From the NCBI RefSeq assembly GCF_028649435.1, contig NZ_JAQSIN010000005.1: DNA of 64,000 nt; one strand, written 5' to 3'. Below the pieces are notes generated by a model. The model was given only the letters and a program-made list of their open reading frames with translations. It had not been told where the DNA came from and ran no database searches. Origin of the DNA: Curvibacter microcysteis. GTDB lineage: Bacteria; Pseudomonadota; Gammaproteobacteria; Burkholderiales; Burkholderiaceae_C. The position numbers and the translations under genes are program-made. Of this stretch, positions 34,123 through 41,920 are shown piece by piece. Every line of letters starts with the position of its first letter. The first letter of the stretch is position 1.

Positions 34123-35121
34123 TCAGCGGATGGCCTGGATGCGGTCCCAGTCTTTTTTGTCGTAGCCCATGGTGCTCATGTCGATGGCCTTCACGATGCG
34201 GTCGCGGAAGGCGTTCTTGTCGACCTCGACCACGTTCAGCCCGCGCTTCTTGAAGTCGTCCACCAGCTCGCCTTCACGCTTCTGGATGTCCTTGGTGGCA
34301 CTGGCTGCGGCCTCTTGCATCACGTCGGTGAACAGCTTGCGTTCGCCTTCGTTGAGGGCGTTCCAGACGTGGGGCGCGACCTGCGTGATCAGCGAGTCGT
34401 TGATGTGGCCGGTCAGGATGATGTTCTTCTGAACTTCAAAGAACTTCTTCGCCTCGATGGTCGGCAGCGGGTTCTCCTGGGCATCGACGGTGCCGTTTTG
34501 CAGCGCCAGGTAGACCTCGGCAAAAGCGATCGGCGTCGGGTTGGCGCCGCAGGCGCGCGGCAGCGCCATGTAGGCCGGCACGTCGGGCACGCGCATCTTC
34601 AGGCCCTTCATGTCGTCGCAGGTCTTGAACAGCTTGTTGCTGGTCGAGTGGCGCGCGCCGTAGTAGGTGACGGCCGTGACCTGGATGCCGGTCTTTTGCT
34701 TGTAGCCGTCGGCCAGCTCCTTGAACACATCGCTCTTGGCGTACTTGATCAGGTGGTCGGCGTCGCGGAAGGTGTAGGGGTAGTAGCCCACGCCAATGCG
34801 CGGGAAGCTGCGCGAGGCAAAGGACGCGCCCGAGATGATGATGTCCACCGTGCCCAGCTGCAGGCCCTGGTTGATGTCGCTCTCCTTGCCCAGGGTGGAG
34901 GCCGGGAAGACCTGGATGTCGAACTTGCCGTTGCTGCGCTTCTTGATTTCGTCAGCGGCCCAGACCGACCACTTGTGGTACGGCTCGGAGGTCTCGTAGA
35001 CGTGGGCCCATTTGAGCTTGGTCTGGGCCTGTGCCAGGGTGGGGGCGCCCAGCACGCCAGCCATCAAGAGGCTGGCGGCCAAGGTGTGCAGGCTGCGGCG
35101 GGGAAGGCTCAGTCGGTTCAT
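34123..35121 (-). CDS. dctP: TRAP transporter substrate-binding protein (DctP-like)
   Basis: 332 aa from the ATG at 35121, which follows a good GGAGACAAC site and gives a signal peptide ending AQA (about residue 30). The longer upstream frame is noncoding leader. Family features are LKWAHVYETSEPYHKW at the mature N-terminus, GTVDIIISGA, a LKMRVPDVPAYMALPRACGANPTPIAFAEVYLALQNGTVDAQENP block with the carboxylate-binding Arg, and the C-terminal helices. It captures the sugar acid in the periplasm for DctQM. The signal peptide includes two Arg (PRRS) but is Sec-like overall. Confidence 0.93.
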   Translation of the reverse strand: MNRLSLPRRSLHTLAASLLMAGVLGAPTLAQAQTKLKWAHVYETSEPYHKWSVWAADEIKKRSNGKFDIQVFPASTLGKESDINQGLQLGTVDIIISGASFASRSFPRIGVGYYPYTFRDADHLIKYAKSDVFKELADGYKQKTGIQVTAVTYYGARHSTSNKLFKTCDDMKGLKMRVPDVPAYMALPRACGANPTPIAFAEVYLALQNGTVDAQENPLPTIEAKKFFEVQKNIILTGHINDSLITQVAPHVWNALNEGERKLFTDVMQEAAASATKDIQKREGELVDDFKKRGLNVVEVDKNAFRDRIVKAIDMSTMGYDKKDWDRIQAIR

Positions 35122-35215
35122 GTTGTCTCCTGTCGTTGTCGTTGCGGTGTCAATCGGTCGGGTCGTCGTCAACTTGTCCTGCCGCGCCTGCCCCCAGGTC
35201 ACGGTGCCGGGCGGC

Positions 35216-35944
35216 TCAGCCGCTGCCCGCTCGTTTGGCCTGGCGCCAGCTGGCGCTGAAGCGGCTGTGCGAGTTGTCCATGTGCCGGTGCATGGCGGTG
35301 CGCGCGGCGTCGGCGTCATGCGCGGCAATGGCTTGGTAGATGGCTTCGTGCTCCTCGATGGCGGCGCGCCAGGAAGGCAGGGTTTCAAAGTAGCCGCCCA
35401 GGCGCTCGAACAGCGGGCCCCGGCGTGAATCCCAGAAGTGGTGGATGGTCTCGATCAGCACCATGTTGTCGCAGGCCTCGACGATGGCCGAGTGGAAGGC
35501 GCGGTCGCCATCGAGCGGCATCACGCCCTGGTTGGCCGAGGTGGTCATGTCCTGGATGGCCTGGCGCATGGCGCTCAGGTGGCGGCGCTTGGCCTGCACG
35601 GCGGCCAAGGCGGCGATCTCACCCTCGACCACACGGCGGGCGCGGATCAACTCCAGCGGCCCCCACTCGGTGGGCGCAATCTGCACCGCCGCCGGGCCAC
35701 CGGCCACCGGCAGGCGGGCCAGCACATAGACGCCCGAGCCGGTGCGCACTTCGACCCAGCCTTCGACTTCCAGCGCAATCAGGGCTTCGCGCACCGAGGG
35801 GCGGCTCACGCCCAGTTGGCGAGCCAGGTCGCGCTCGGCCGGCAGGCGCGAGCCCGGCGCGAATTCGCCTTGCTCGATCAGGCCGCGCAATTGCTCGGCG
35901 ATCTGGCGGTAAAGGCGTTTGGGTTCAACGGACTGGATGGGCAC
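35216..35944 (-). CDS. FadR/FCD-type GntR-family transcriptional regulator
   Basis: 242 aa from the GTG at 35944; TTG codons at 35965 and 35962 are alternatives. The winged helix (about 8-72) reads RLYRQIAEQLRGLIEQGEFAPGSRLPAERDLARQLGVSRPSVREALIALEVEGWV in outline. The FCD ligand domain (about 95-230) carries the metal-binding Asp/His pattern, for example DGDRAFHSAI and the EEHEAIYQAIAAHDADAA helix. UxuR/ExuR-type members of this class control hexuronate genes. A matching operator (TGGTCAGACCA) lies at 36023-36033 in the divergent region to its 5' side. It probably represses its own unit and the divergent SDR-FAH unit until a sugar-acid intermediate binds. Confidence 0.9.
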   Translation of the reverse strand: MPIQSVEPKRLYRQIAEQLRGLIEQGEFAPGSRLPAERDLARQLGVSRPSVREALIALEVEGWVEVRTGSGVYVLARLPVAGGPAAVQIAPTEWGPLELIRARRVVEGEIAALAAVQAKRRHLSAMRQAIQDMTTSANQGVMPLDGDRAFHSAIVEACDNMVLIETIHHFWDSRRGPLFERLGGYFETLPSWRAAIEEHEAIYQAIAAHDADAARTAMHRHMDNSHSRFSASWRQAKRAGSG

Positions 35945-36019
35945 GGCGCAGGGTTTTCTCAACAAGACAGGGGCGGCTGAAGACCGGCTTGGGCCCCTCA
36001 GGGTTATTCATGAGTGGCC

Positions 36020-36036
36020 AAGTGGTCAGACCAATT
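36020..36036. promoter_or_regulatory. FadR-type operator (TGGT-N3-ACCA)
   Basis: AAGTGGTCAGACCAATT has the perfect core TGGTCAGACCA at 36023-36033. This matches the TGGTNNNACCA half-site palindrome of FadR/PdhR-class GntR regulators and is close to the E. coli FadR site. It lies between the divergent GntR gene and the SDR-FAH unit, about 95 bases before the SDR start. Assignment to the adjacent regulator is by proximity. Confidence 0.65.
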
Positions 36037-36128
36037 CAGAATGCCACGGAAGGCTGGCGAGCCCATCAGGCAAAACCCTGAAGCGCGCCCAATGTGTTTT
36101 CTCACCTCGTTTTTTCATCGGAGATGGC

Positions 36129-36863
36129 ATGAGACTCAAAGGAAAAACCGCCCTGGTCACTGCGGCGGGGCAGGGCATTGGCCGGGCGGCTGCTCTGGCT
36201 TTGGCGGCCGAGGGCGCCGAGGTGTGGGCCACCGACCTGAACACCGATTTGCTGGCGACTTACCAGGGCGAGCCACGCATCCACACGCGGCGTCTCGACG
36301 TGATGGACAAGGCCGCCATCCAGGCCTTGGTGGCCGAGTTGCCGCGCCTCGATGTGCTGTTCAACTGCGCTGGCTTTGTGCACAGCGGCACCGTGCTGCA
36401 GGCCACCGACGAGGACTGGGATTTCGCCTTCAACCTCAATGCCCGGGCCCAGTTCTGGGCCGTGCAGGCCGCACTGCCGCGCATGCTGGCGCAGGGCGGC
36501 GGCAGCATCATCAACATGGCCAGCGTGTGCAGCAGCCTCAAGGGCCTGCCCAATCGATTCATCTATGGCGCCTCCAAGGCGGCGGTGATTGGCCTGACCA
36601 AGAGCGTGGCGGCCGACTTCGTGGGCCAGGGCGTGCGCTGCAATGCGGTCTGCCCCGGCACGGTGGACACGCCCTCGCTGCAAGACCGCATCAACGCCAA
36701 CGACGACCCGGTGGCGGCGCGGCAGGCCTTCATCGCGCGCCAGCCCATGGGGCGTTTGGCGCAGGCGCATGAGATCGCCCCGCTGGTGGTGTTCCTGGCC
36801 AGCGATGAGTCGGCCTTTGTCACCGGCCAGGCCTACTCGGTCGATGGCGGCATCACCATCTGA
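36129..36863 (+). CDS. SDR-family dehydrogenase, 2-keto-3-deoxy-L-fuconate dehydrogenase-like
   Basis: 244 aa from the ATG at 36129, preceded by GGAGA. Classical SDR: TAAGQGIG cofactor loop (about 11-18), Asp in ATDLN for NAD preference, NCAG, Ser in NMASVCSS and YGASK. The wording KTALVTAAGQGIGRAAALALAAEGAEVWATD is close to the bacterial 2-keto-3-deoxy-L-fuconate dehydrogenases and the related BDH2/DHRS6 group. An FAH-family hydrolase follows 135 bases later. That pairing is the signature of the non-phosphorylative L-fucose/L-rhamnose-type route, in which the keto-deoxy acid is oxidised to a 2,4-diketo acid and then cleaved. The stereochemistry of the substrate is not provable here. Confidence 0.85.
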   Translation: MRLKGKTALVTAAGQGIGRAAALALAAEGAEVWATDLNTDLLATYQGEPRIHTRRLDVMDKAAIQALVAELPRLDVLFNCAGFVHSGTVLQATDEDWDFAFNLNARAQFWAVQAALPRMLAQGGGSIINMASVCSSLKGLPNRFIYGASKAAVIGLTKSVAADFVGQGVRCNAVCPGTVDTPSLQDRINANDDPVAARQAFIARQPMGRLAQAHEIAPLVVFLASDESAFVTGQAYSVDGGITI

Positions 36864-36998
36864 TCCTGGCCTGCGGCCTGCGGCCTGCCCTGGCAGCGGC
36901 CAGCCCTGTGTCAGCTTTTGTTCTCTTTGTCGATAATGACCCGCGTGCGTCCGCCAGCCGTTTGGTGGCCCGGCCGCCGACCAACCTGAAAGGACCTC

Positions 36999-37862
36999 AT
37001 GAAACTCGTACGTTATGGCAAGCCCGGCCAGGAGAAGCCCGGCCTGATCGATGCCCAAGGCAAGCTGCGCGATTTGAGCGCGGTGGTGAAGGATGTGGGT
37101 CCTGAGCAGCTCAGCGATGCCGCCCTGGCCAAGCTGGCCAAGGTCAATGTGGACAAGCTGCCCCTGGTGCGCGGCAAGCCTCGTTTTGGTACGCCGGTGG
37201 CGGGCACGCGCAAGTTCATCGCCATCGGCCTGAACTACGCTGACCACGCCGCAGAGTCGGGTCTGCCGATCCCGCAGGAACCCGTGGTGTTCACCAAGGC
37301 CATCAGCTGCATCCAGGGCCCGAACGACCCGGTGATGCTGCCCAAGGGCTCCAAGAAGACCGACTGGGAGGTCGAGCTGGGCGTGGTGATTGGCAAGCGC
37401 GCGCGCTACATCACGCAAAAAGAGGCGCTGTCCCATGTGGCCGGCTACGTGACCATCAACGACGTCAGCGAGCGTGAGTTCCAGATCGAGCGCGGTGGCA
37501 CCTGGGACAAGGGCAAGGGCTGCGACACCTTCGGCCCCATCGGTCCCTGGCTGGTGACGCGCGACGAAGTACCGAACCCGCAAAAGCTCAGCATGTGGCT
37601 GGACGTGAACGGCCAGCGCATGCAGACAGGCAACACCAAGACCATGATCTTCAGCGTGGCCAAGATCGTCAGCTACCTGAGCCAGTTCATGACCCTGGAG
37701 CCCGGCGACATCATCACCACCGGCACCCCGCCGGGCGTGGGCATGGGCATCAAGAAGGACGGCCAGCCGGCCCCGGTCTACCTGAAGAAGGGCGACGTGG
37801 TCACCCTGGGCATCGAAGGCCTGGGCGAGCAGCGCCAGGACGTGGTGGCCTTCAAGCTCTGA
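36999..37862 (+). CDS. FAH-family hydrolase, 2,4-diketo-3-deoxy-acid hydrolase-like
   Basis: 287 aa, with an AAAGGA site before the ATG. The N-terminal domain (about 1-65) precedes the fumarylacetoacetase fold: GLNYADHAAESG (about 77-88), VVFTKAISCIQGPND, WEVELGVVIGKRAR (metal Glu residues), GYVTINDVSEREFQ, KGCDTFGPIGPWL and ITTGTPPGVGMG. Family members cleave 2,4-diketo acids or acylpyruvates. Given the adjacent SDR, cleavage of a 2,4-diketo-3-deoxy sugar acid to pyruvate and a 2-hydroxy acid is the best guess. The Ldh-family enzyme in the divergent operon could then use the 2-hydroxy acid. Confidence 0.88.
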   Translation: MKLVRYGKPGQEKPGLIDAQGKLRDLSAVVKDVGPEQLSDAALAKLAKVNVDKLPLVRGKPRFGTPVAGTRKFIAIGLNYADHAAESGLPIPQEPVVFTKAISCIQGPNDPVMLPKGSKKTDWEVELGVVIGKRARYITQKEALSHVAGYVTINDVSEREFQIERGGTWDKGKGCDTFGPIGPWLVTRDEVPNPQKLSMWLDVNGQRMQTGNTKTMIFSVAKIVSYLSQFMTLEPGDIITTGTPPGVGMGIKKDGQPAPVYLKKGDVVTLGIEGLGEQRQDVVAFKL

Positions 37863-37891
37863 GCGGCTTCACCTTGCCTGGGCCGCTGTGG

Positions 37892-37918
37892 GCCTGGGCG
37901 CAGCGGCGTGGCCCAGGC
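37892..37918. terminator. hairpin between convergent FAH and Bug-receptor genes
   Basis: GCCTGGGC (37892-37899) pairs with GCCCAGGC (37911-37918) in the 109-base convergent gap. There is no strong T run on either strand. Confidence 0.4.
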
Positions 37919-37971
37919 TGCGTCGCCTCCACCGGCCCACCGTGGCCGGGCCTCGCCAAGGGGCTGGGCGC

Positions 37972-38967
37972 TCAGTCCAGCGTCACACCCGAATCCTTCA
38001 CCAGCTTGCCCAGGCGCACGGCGTCGCGGCGGATCAACTCGCCAAACTGGGCAGCGCTGCCCGCCACCACCGGGGTGCCAATGGCTTCCCACTTCTTGCG
38101 GAATTCGGGCTGGGCAAAGATCGCATTCAAGGTGCTGTTGAGCTTGTCCACGATGGCGGGGGGCGTGCCGCTGCGCATGGCAATGCCGTGCCAGCCCGTG
38201 AACTCATAGCCTGGCATGCCCGCCTCGGCCATGGTGGGCACGTCGGGCAGGTTGGGCACCCGTTTGGTGGTGGTCACGGCCAGCGCGGTCAACTTGCCCG
38301 ACTGGATGTAGGGCAGTGAGCTGCCGAGGATGTCGAACATCACATTCACCTGGCCACCCAGCACGTCGTTCAGCGCCGGGCCCGCGCCCCGGTAGGGGAT
38401 GTGCGGCATCTTCACATCCTGCAGGCTGTTGAACAGCTCACCGGCCAGGTGCTGGGGCGTGCCGTTGCCGGCCGAGGCAAAGCTCAGGTCCTGGCGCTTG
38501 CCGTCCTTGAGCGCGGCGATCAATTCCTTGAGCGACTTGATGCCGGTCTTGGGGTTGACCTCCAGCACCAGCGGAAACGACGAGAGCTGGATCACCGGCA
38601 CCAGGTCGGTCTGCGGGTTGAAGGTCATGCTGCGGTACAGCGTGGGGTTGACCGCCATCGGGCCGCTGGCCGCCAGCAGCAGGGTGTAGCCGTCGGCTGG
38701 CGCCTGCTTGGCGACTTCACCGCTGCCCAGGTTGCCGCCGGCGCCGCCTTTGTTGTCGACCATCACCGTCACCCCGAGCTTGGTTTGCAGCTCGCCTTGC
38801 AGCAGGCGCGCCATCAGGTCGGTGGGGCCGCCCGGCGGGTAGGGCACGACGAAGCGGATGGTCTTGCTGGGCCAGGCGTCTTGCGCCAGCGCGGGGCTGG
38901 CGACCAGGGCCGCCGAGGCGGCCAGGCCCGTGGCCAGCAGGGTGTGAATGAATTGTTTTCTTTGCAT
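37972..38967 (-). CDS. Bug-family (TctC-like) periplasmic solute-binding protein
   Basis: 331 aa from the ATG at 38967, chosen for the GGAGACAACC site and the signal peptide ending ALA-QDAWP (about residue 29). The pattern WPSKTIRFVVPYPPGGPTDLMAR is the hallmark of Bug receptors, followed by VDNKGGAGGNLGSGEVAKQAPADGYTLL and the Asp-containing ligand loop. These receptors bind carboxylated solutes, often without a dedicated transporter. Here it lies directly downstream of the BKACE and dehydrogenase genes on the same strand, so its ligand may be the hydroxy acid that they degrade. Confidence 0.93.
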   Translation of the reverse strand: MQRKQFIHTLLATGLAASAALVASPALAQDAWPSKTIRFVVPYPPGGPTDLMARLLQGELQTKLGVTVMVDNKGGAGGNLGSGEVAKQAPADGYTLLLAASGPMAVNPTLYRSMTFNPQTDLVPVIQLSSFPLVLEVNPKTGIKSLKELIAALKDGKRQDLSFASAGNGTPQHLAGELFNSLQDVKMPHIPYRGAGPALNDVLGGQVNVMFDILGSSLPYIQSGKLTALAVTTTKRVPNLPDVPTMAEAGMPGYEFTGWHGIAMRSGTPPAIVDKLNSTLNAIFAQPEFRKKWEAIGTPVVAGSAAQFGELIRRDAVRLGKLVKDSGVTLD

Positions 38968-39007
38968 GGTTGTCTCCGGGGGGGCTGGGGCGAAAAGGGG
39001 GCGTGGC

Positions 39008-39826
39008 TCAGGCACCAAAGCGTTCGCGGATGTGGCGCGCCGTGGCCAGCGGGCGGCCCAGGCTGGCCGCGGCTTGCGCGGCCTGGGCCACCAGCGCGGC
39101 GTTGTGCGGGGCGCGGCTGCCGTCCTTGAGCTGCAGGTTGTTTTCAAAGCCCACGCGTACATGGCCGCCCAGCGAGGCGGCGGCCGTCACGCAAGCGTGT
39201 TCGGTGGCGCCAAACGCGCACACGGCCCAGGGCTCGGGGCCGCTGTGGGCGTGCACAAAAGGCACCAGGTCCAGCGGGCTGGAGGTCTGGCCGGCGGTGT
39301 AGCGGCCCAGCACAAACAGCAGGAACCACGGCGCCTCGGGCACCACGCCACGCGCGCGCAGCGACTGCCAGCGCTGCAGGTCGGCCACGTCGTAGAGGAT
39401 GACTTGGGTCATCACCCGTTCGCGGGCCAGCCAGCCAAAGAAGTCCGCCAGGCCAGCCTCACCGATCTCGGGCTGGTCCAGCTCGCGCAGGCCCACCGAC
39501 ACGGCCTCGGGGCGCAGCTCGCGCACCATGGCGATCTGCGCCGGGGCGTGGTAGACGCGGGCCGCTTCGCTGGTGACTTGCAGCACCATCTGGTCGCCCA
39601 CGGCCGCTTTGACCGCGCTCAGCGCGTCGCGGTAGCCCTGCACGTCCAGGCTGTGGTGGCCGGCGGCGTCACGGATGTGCAGGTGCAGCATGGACGCGCC
39701 TGCGTCCATGCACTGGCGCGCGCACAAGGCCAGGCTGCTGGGCGTGATGGGCAGGGCGGGGTGGTCGCTGAGCTGTTTGTAGGCGCCATTGGGGGCGCTG
39801 GTGATGATCAGGGGTGTGGTGGGCAT
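39008..39826 (-). CDS. beta-keto acid cleavage enzyme (BKACE, DUF849)
   Basis: 272 aa from the ATG at 39826 (AGGA upstream). Family motifs are IITSAPNGAYKQLSDHPALPITP at the N-terminus, GASMLHLHIRDAAGHHSLD with the zinc-binding His pair (about 44-62), LQVTSEAA, SVGLRELDQ and GGHVRVGFENNLQLKDG near the C-terminus. BKACE enzymes condense a beta-keto acid with acetyl-CoA and split it to a CoA ester and an acetoacetate-type product. The known examples act on 3-keto-5-aminohexanoate and dehydrocarnitine. The neighbouring 3-hydroxyacid-type dehydrogenase would make the keto acid. Confidence 0.88.
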   Translation of the reverse strand: MPTTPLIITSAPNGAYKQLSDHPALPITPSSLALCARQCMDAGASMLHLHIRDAAGHHSLDVQGYRDALSAVKAAVGDQMVLQVTSEAARVYHAPAQIAMVRELRPEAVSVGLRELDQPEIGEAGLADFFGWLARERVMTQVILYDVADLQRWQSLRARGVVPEAPWFLLFVLGRYTAGQTSSPLDLVPFVHAHSGPEPWAVCAFGATEHACVTAAASLGGHVRVGFENNLQLKDGSRAPHNAALVAQAAQAAASLGRPLATARHIRERFGA

Positions 39827-39879
39827 GGGCGGGTCCTGGGGCGGTGGGGCGGTGCGGGGCGTGGGGGGCAGTGAGGGGC

Positions 39880-40836
39880 TCAGTCGCGCTCGATCGGGGG
39901 CAGCTCGGCGGCCAGCAGGGTCAGGCCTTGCTGCAACAGGGCGTCGTAGCGCTGGCGCTCGGCCAGGCGGCGCTCTTCGGGCCAGTCGTAGAAGCCCCCT
40001 CCGGTTTTCATGCCCAGGCGGCCGGCGGCCACGCGCTCGCTGAGGGCGAGCGCCGGCGTGGTGTTGGCCGCCAGCGAGGGGTACATGGTGGCGGCGGCCG
40101 CGCAGTGCACGTCCAGGCCCGCGTGGTCGCGCTGCATGACCGGGCCGGCCGCCAGGTAGCGAAAGCCAAAGCCAAAGCGCACGGCGGCGTCCACGTCCTC
40201 GGGCGTGGCCACGCCTTCGTCGATCATGGCGAAGGCCTCGCGCGCCAGCGCGTGCTGCAGGCGGTTGGCCAGGAAGCCGGGCTTGTCCTTGCGAACCCGC
40301 ACCGGCACGCTGCCGCAGCCGCGCATGAAGCTGCACAGGCGCTCCGCCTGGGCCTCGTCGGTGCGCGGGCCTTGCACCACCTCGACCAGGGGCACCAAGT
40401 GGGCCGGCATGAAGAAGTGCAGGCCCAGCATGCGCTCGGCCGTAGGCAGGCCGTCGGCGATGGCGCTGATGGGGAAGCTGGAGCTGTTGCTGGTCAGCAC
40501 GCAGTCGGCCGGCGCGTGCTGCAGCAGTTCGGCAAACAAGGCCTGCTTGAGGGGCAGTTTCTCAGGGATGCATTCAATCACCAGCACCACATCGGCCCAA
40601 TGCACTTCGGCCAGGCTGGCCACGCACTGCACCCGCTCGGCGCGGGCGCCCAGGTCCAGGGGCGTCAGGCCCTGGTGCACGCGCAGGGGCAGGGCCGCGC
40701 GTTGCGCTTCGTTGGGGTCGGTGACGGTGACGCGGCAGCCGCCACGGGCCAGCACGGTGGCCACGTCGGCGCCCATGGTGCCCGCGCCAATGACAACGGC
40801 GTGGGTGTGACGGGGGTGTTCAGGCAGCAGGTTCAA
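39880..40836 (-). CDS. 3-hydroxyacyl-CoA dehydrogenase / L-carnitine dehydrogenase-like NAD enzyme
   Basis: 318 aa from the TTG at 40836, which has a GAGGA site 7 bases upstream; the frame extends to a GTG at 40863 without such a site. Rossmann motif VVIGAGTMGADVATVLARGG (about 14-33), then ECIPEKLPLKQ, LTSNSSSF, GLHFFMPAHLVPLVEVV (catalytic His) and KDKPGFLANRLQHALAREA. It is about 320 aa, the size of single-domain beta-hydroxy acid dehydrogenases such as L-carnitine and L-gulonate dehydrogenase, and lacks a hydratase partner. With the downstream BKACE it forms an oxidise-then-cleave pair for an unknown 3-hydroxy acid. Confidence 0.85.
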   Translation of the reverse strand: MNLLPEHPRHTHAVVIGAGTMGADVATVLARGGCRVTVTDPNEAQRAALPLRVHQGLTPLDLGARAERVQCVASLAEVHWADVVLVIECIPEKLPLKQALFAELLQHAPADCVLTSNSSSFPISAIADGLPTAERMLGLHFFMPAHLVPLVEVVQGPRTDEAQAERLCSFMRGCGSVPVRVRKDKPGFLANRLQHALAREAFAMIDEGVATPEDVDAAVRFGFGFRYLAAGPVMQRDHAGLDVHCAAAATMYPSLAANTTPALALSERVAAGRLGMKTGGGFYDWPEERRLAERQRYDALLQQGLTLLAAELPPIERD

Positions 40837-40889
40837 GACGAAGTCCTCGGTCAGGTTCAGCACAGATGGGCGCAGTCTAGGAAGCCCGC

Positions 40890-40917
40890 ATTGAACCGTC
40901 TAGACGATTTTTTCAAT
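40890..40917. promoter_or_regulatory. nested palindromes, candidate LysR-regulator site
   Basis: ATTGAA (40890-40895) and TTCAAT (40912-40917) form an outer inverted repeat, and CGTCTAGACG (40897-40906) is a perfect 10-base palindrome inside it. The element lies in the gap between the divergent dehydrogenase and LysR genes, where LysR-type regulators normally bind. Confidence 0.5.
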
Positions 40918-40930
40918 AAACTGATCGGCT

Positions 40931-41890
40931 ATGAAGATCAATTGGTCCACGCGCGAGTTGGAGGTGTTCCTCGCCCTCGGGCAAACCCTGAGTTTTCGGC
41001 GCACCGCCGAGCAGGTGCATTTGTCGCAGTCGGCGGTGTCTGGCGTGCTGACCCGGCTGGAAGAAACGCTGCAGGTGCGCCTGTTCGACCGCACCACGCG
41101 CAGCGTGCAACTGACCCTGGCGGGCCAGGTGTTTCTGGAGCAGGCGCAACTGCTGTGCACCCAAGCCGACGAGGCTGTTCGCGCCGTGCGCAGCGTGGCC
41201 GAATTGCAGGTCGGGCAGGTGACGTTGGCCGCCTTGCCCTCGCTGGCGGCCACCGTCGTGCCCCTGGCGATGGCGCGCCTGACCGAGCGCCATCCCGGCA
41301 TTCGCCTGGCGGTGATGGACACCTTGTCTGGCCCGGCCTTTGACCTGGTGCGCAGCGGCCAGGTGGACTTTGCGCTGACGGCGGCCAACCCCGCCTACGC
41401 CGACCTGGACTACCAACCGTTGGCCTCGGACGGCTTCGTGCTGCTGCTACCGGCGCAGCACGCCCTGGCCAAGGGACGGCGCGCCCTGGCTTGGTCCGAC
41501 GTGGCTGAGTTGACGCACATCTCCATGCCCCTGCCCACCAGCGTGCGCCAGTACGCCGACGCGGCTTTGCTGCAGCACCGGCTGCGCTTTGCGCCGCGCT
41601 ACGAGGTGGAGCACCTGGCCACCATCAACGCCATGGTGGCTGCAGGCCTGGGGGTGGCCGCCCTGCCTGAGCTGGCGGCGGCGGTCGCGCCTTTGACGGG
41701 GGTGGTGCGTCGGCGCTTGGTCGAGCCCGACATCCTGCGCCCGATTGGCCTGGTCACCCGGCGCGGGCGCAGCCTGAGCCCCGCCTCGACCGAGATGGTG
41801 GCCCTGCTGCGCGAAGAGATGCAGCGCCTGGTGCCGCGCCGGCGCAAGCCAGTGTCCAGACCCGTCCCGGCGTCTGGCGAAGAGGCCTGA
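40931..41890 (+). CDS. LysR-family transcriptional regulator
   Basis: 319 aa. The N-terminal winged helix (about 1-60) has FLALGQTLSFRRTAEQVHLSQSAVSGVLTRLEETLQVRLFDRTTR in outline, and the effector domain (about 90-300) is of periplasmic-binding fold. It is divergent from the BKACE module with a palindrome between them, so it probably controls that module in response to its hydroxy-acid substrate. Starting earlier than 40931 is not supported. Confidence 0.92.
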   Translation: MKINWSTRELEVFLALGQTLSFRRTAEQVHLSQSAVSGVLTRLEETLQVRLFDRTTRSVQLTLAGQVFLEQAQLLCTQADEAVRAVRSVAELQVGQVTLAALPSLAATVVPLAMARLTERHPGIRLAVMDTLSGPAFDLVRSGQVDFALTAANPAYADLDYQPLASDGFVLLLPAQHALAKGRRALAWSDVAELTHISMPLPTSVRQYADAALLQHRLRFAPRYEVEHLATINAMVAAGLGVAALPELAAAVAPLTGVVRRRLVEPDILRPIGLVTRRGRSLSPASTEMVALLREEMQRLVPRRRKPVSRPVPASGEEA

Positions 41891-41920
41891 GCGCCTGGCC
41901 GGGGCGCTGGCGCCGTGCGC

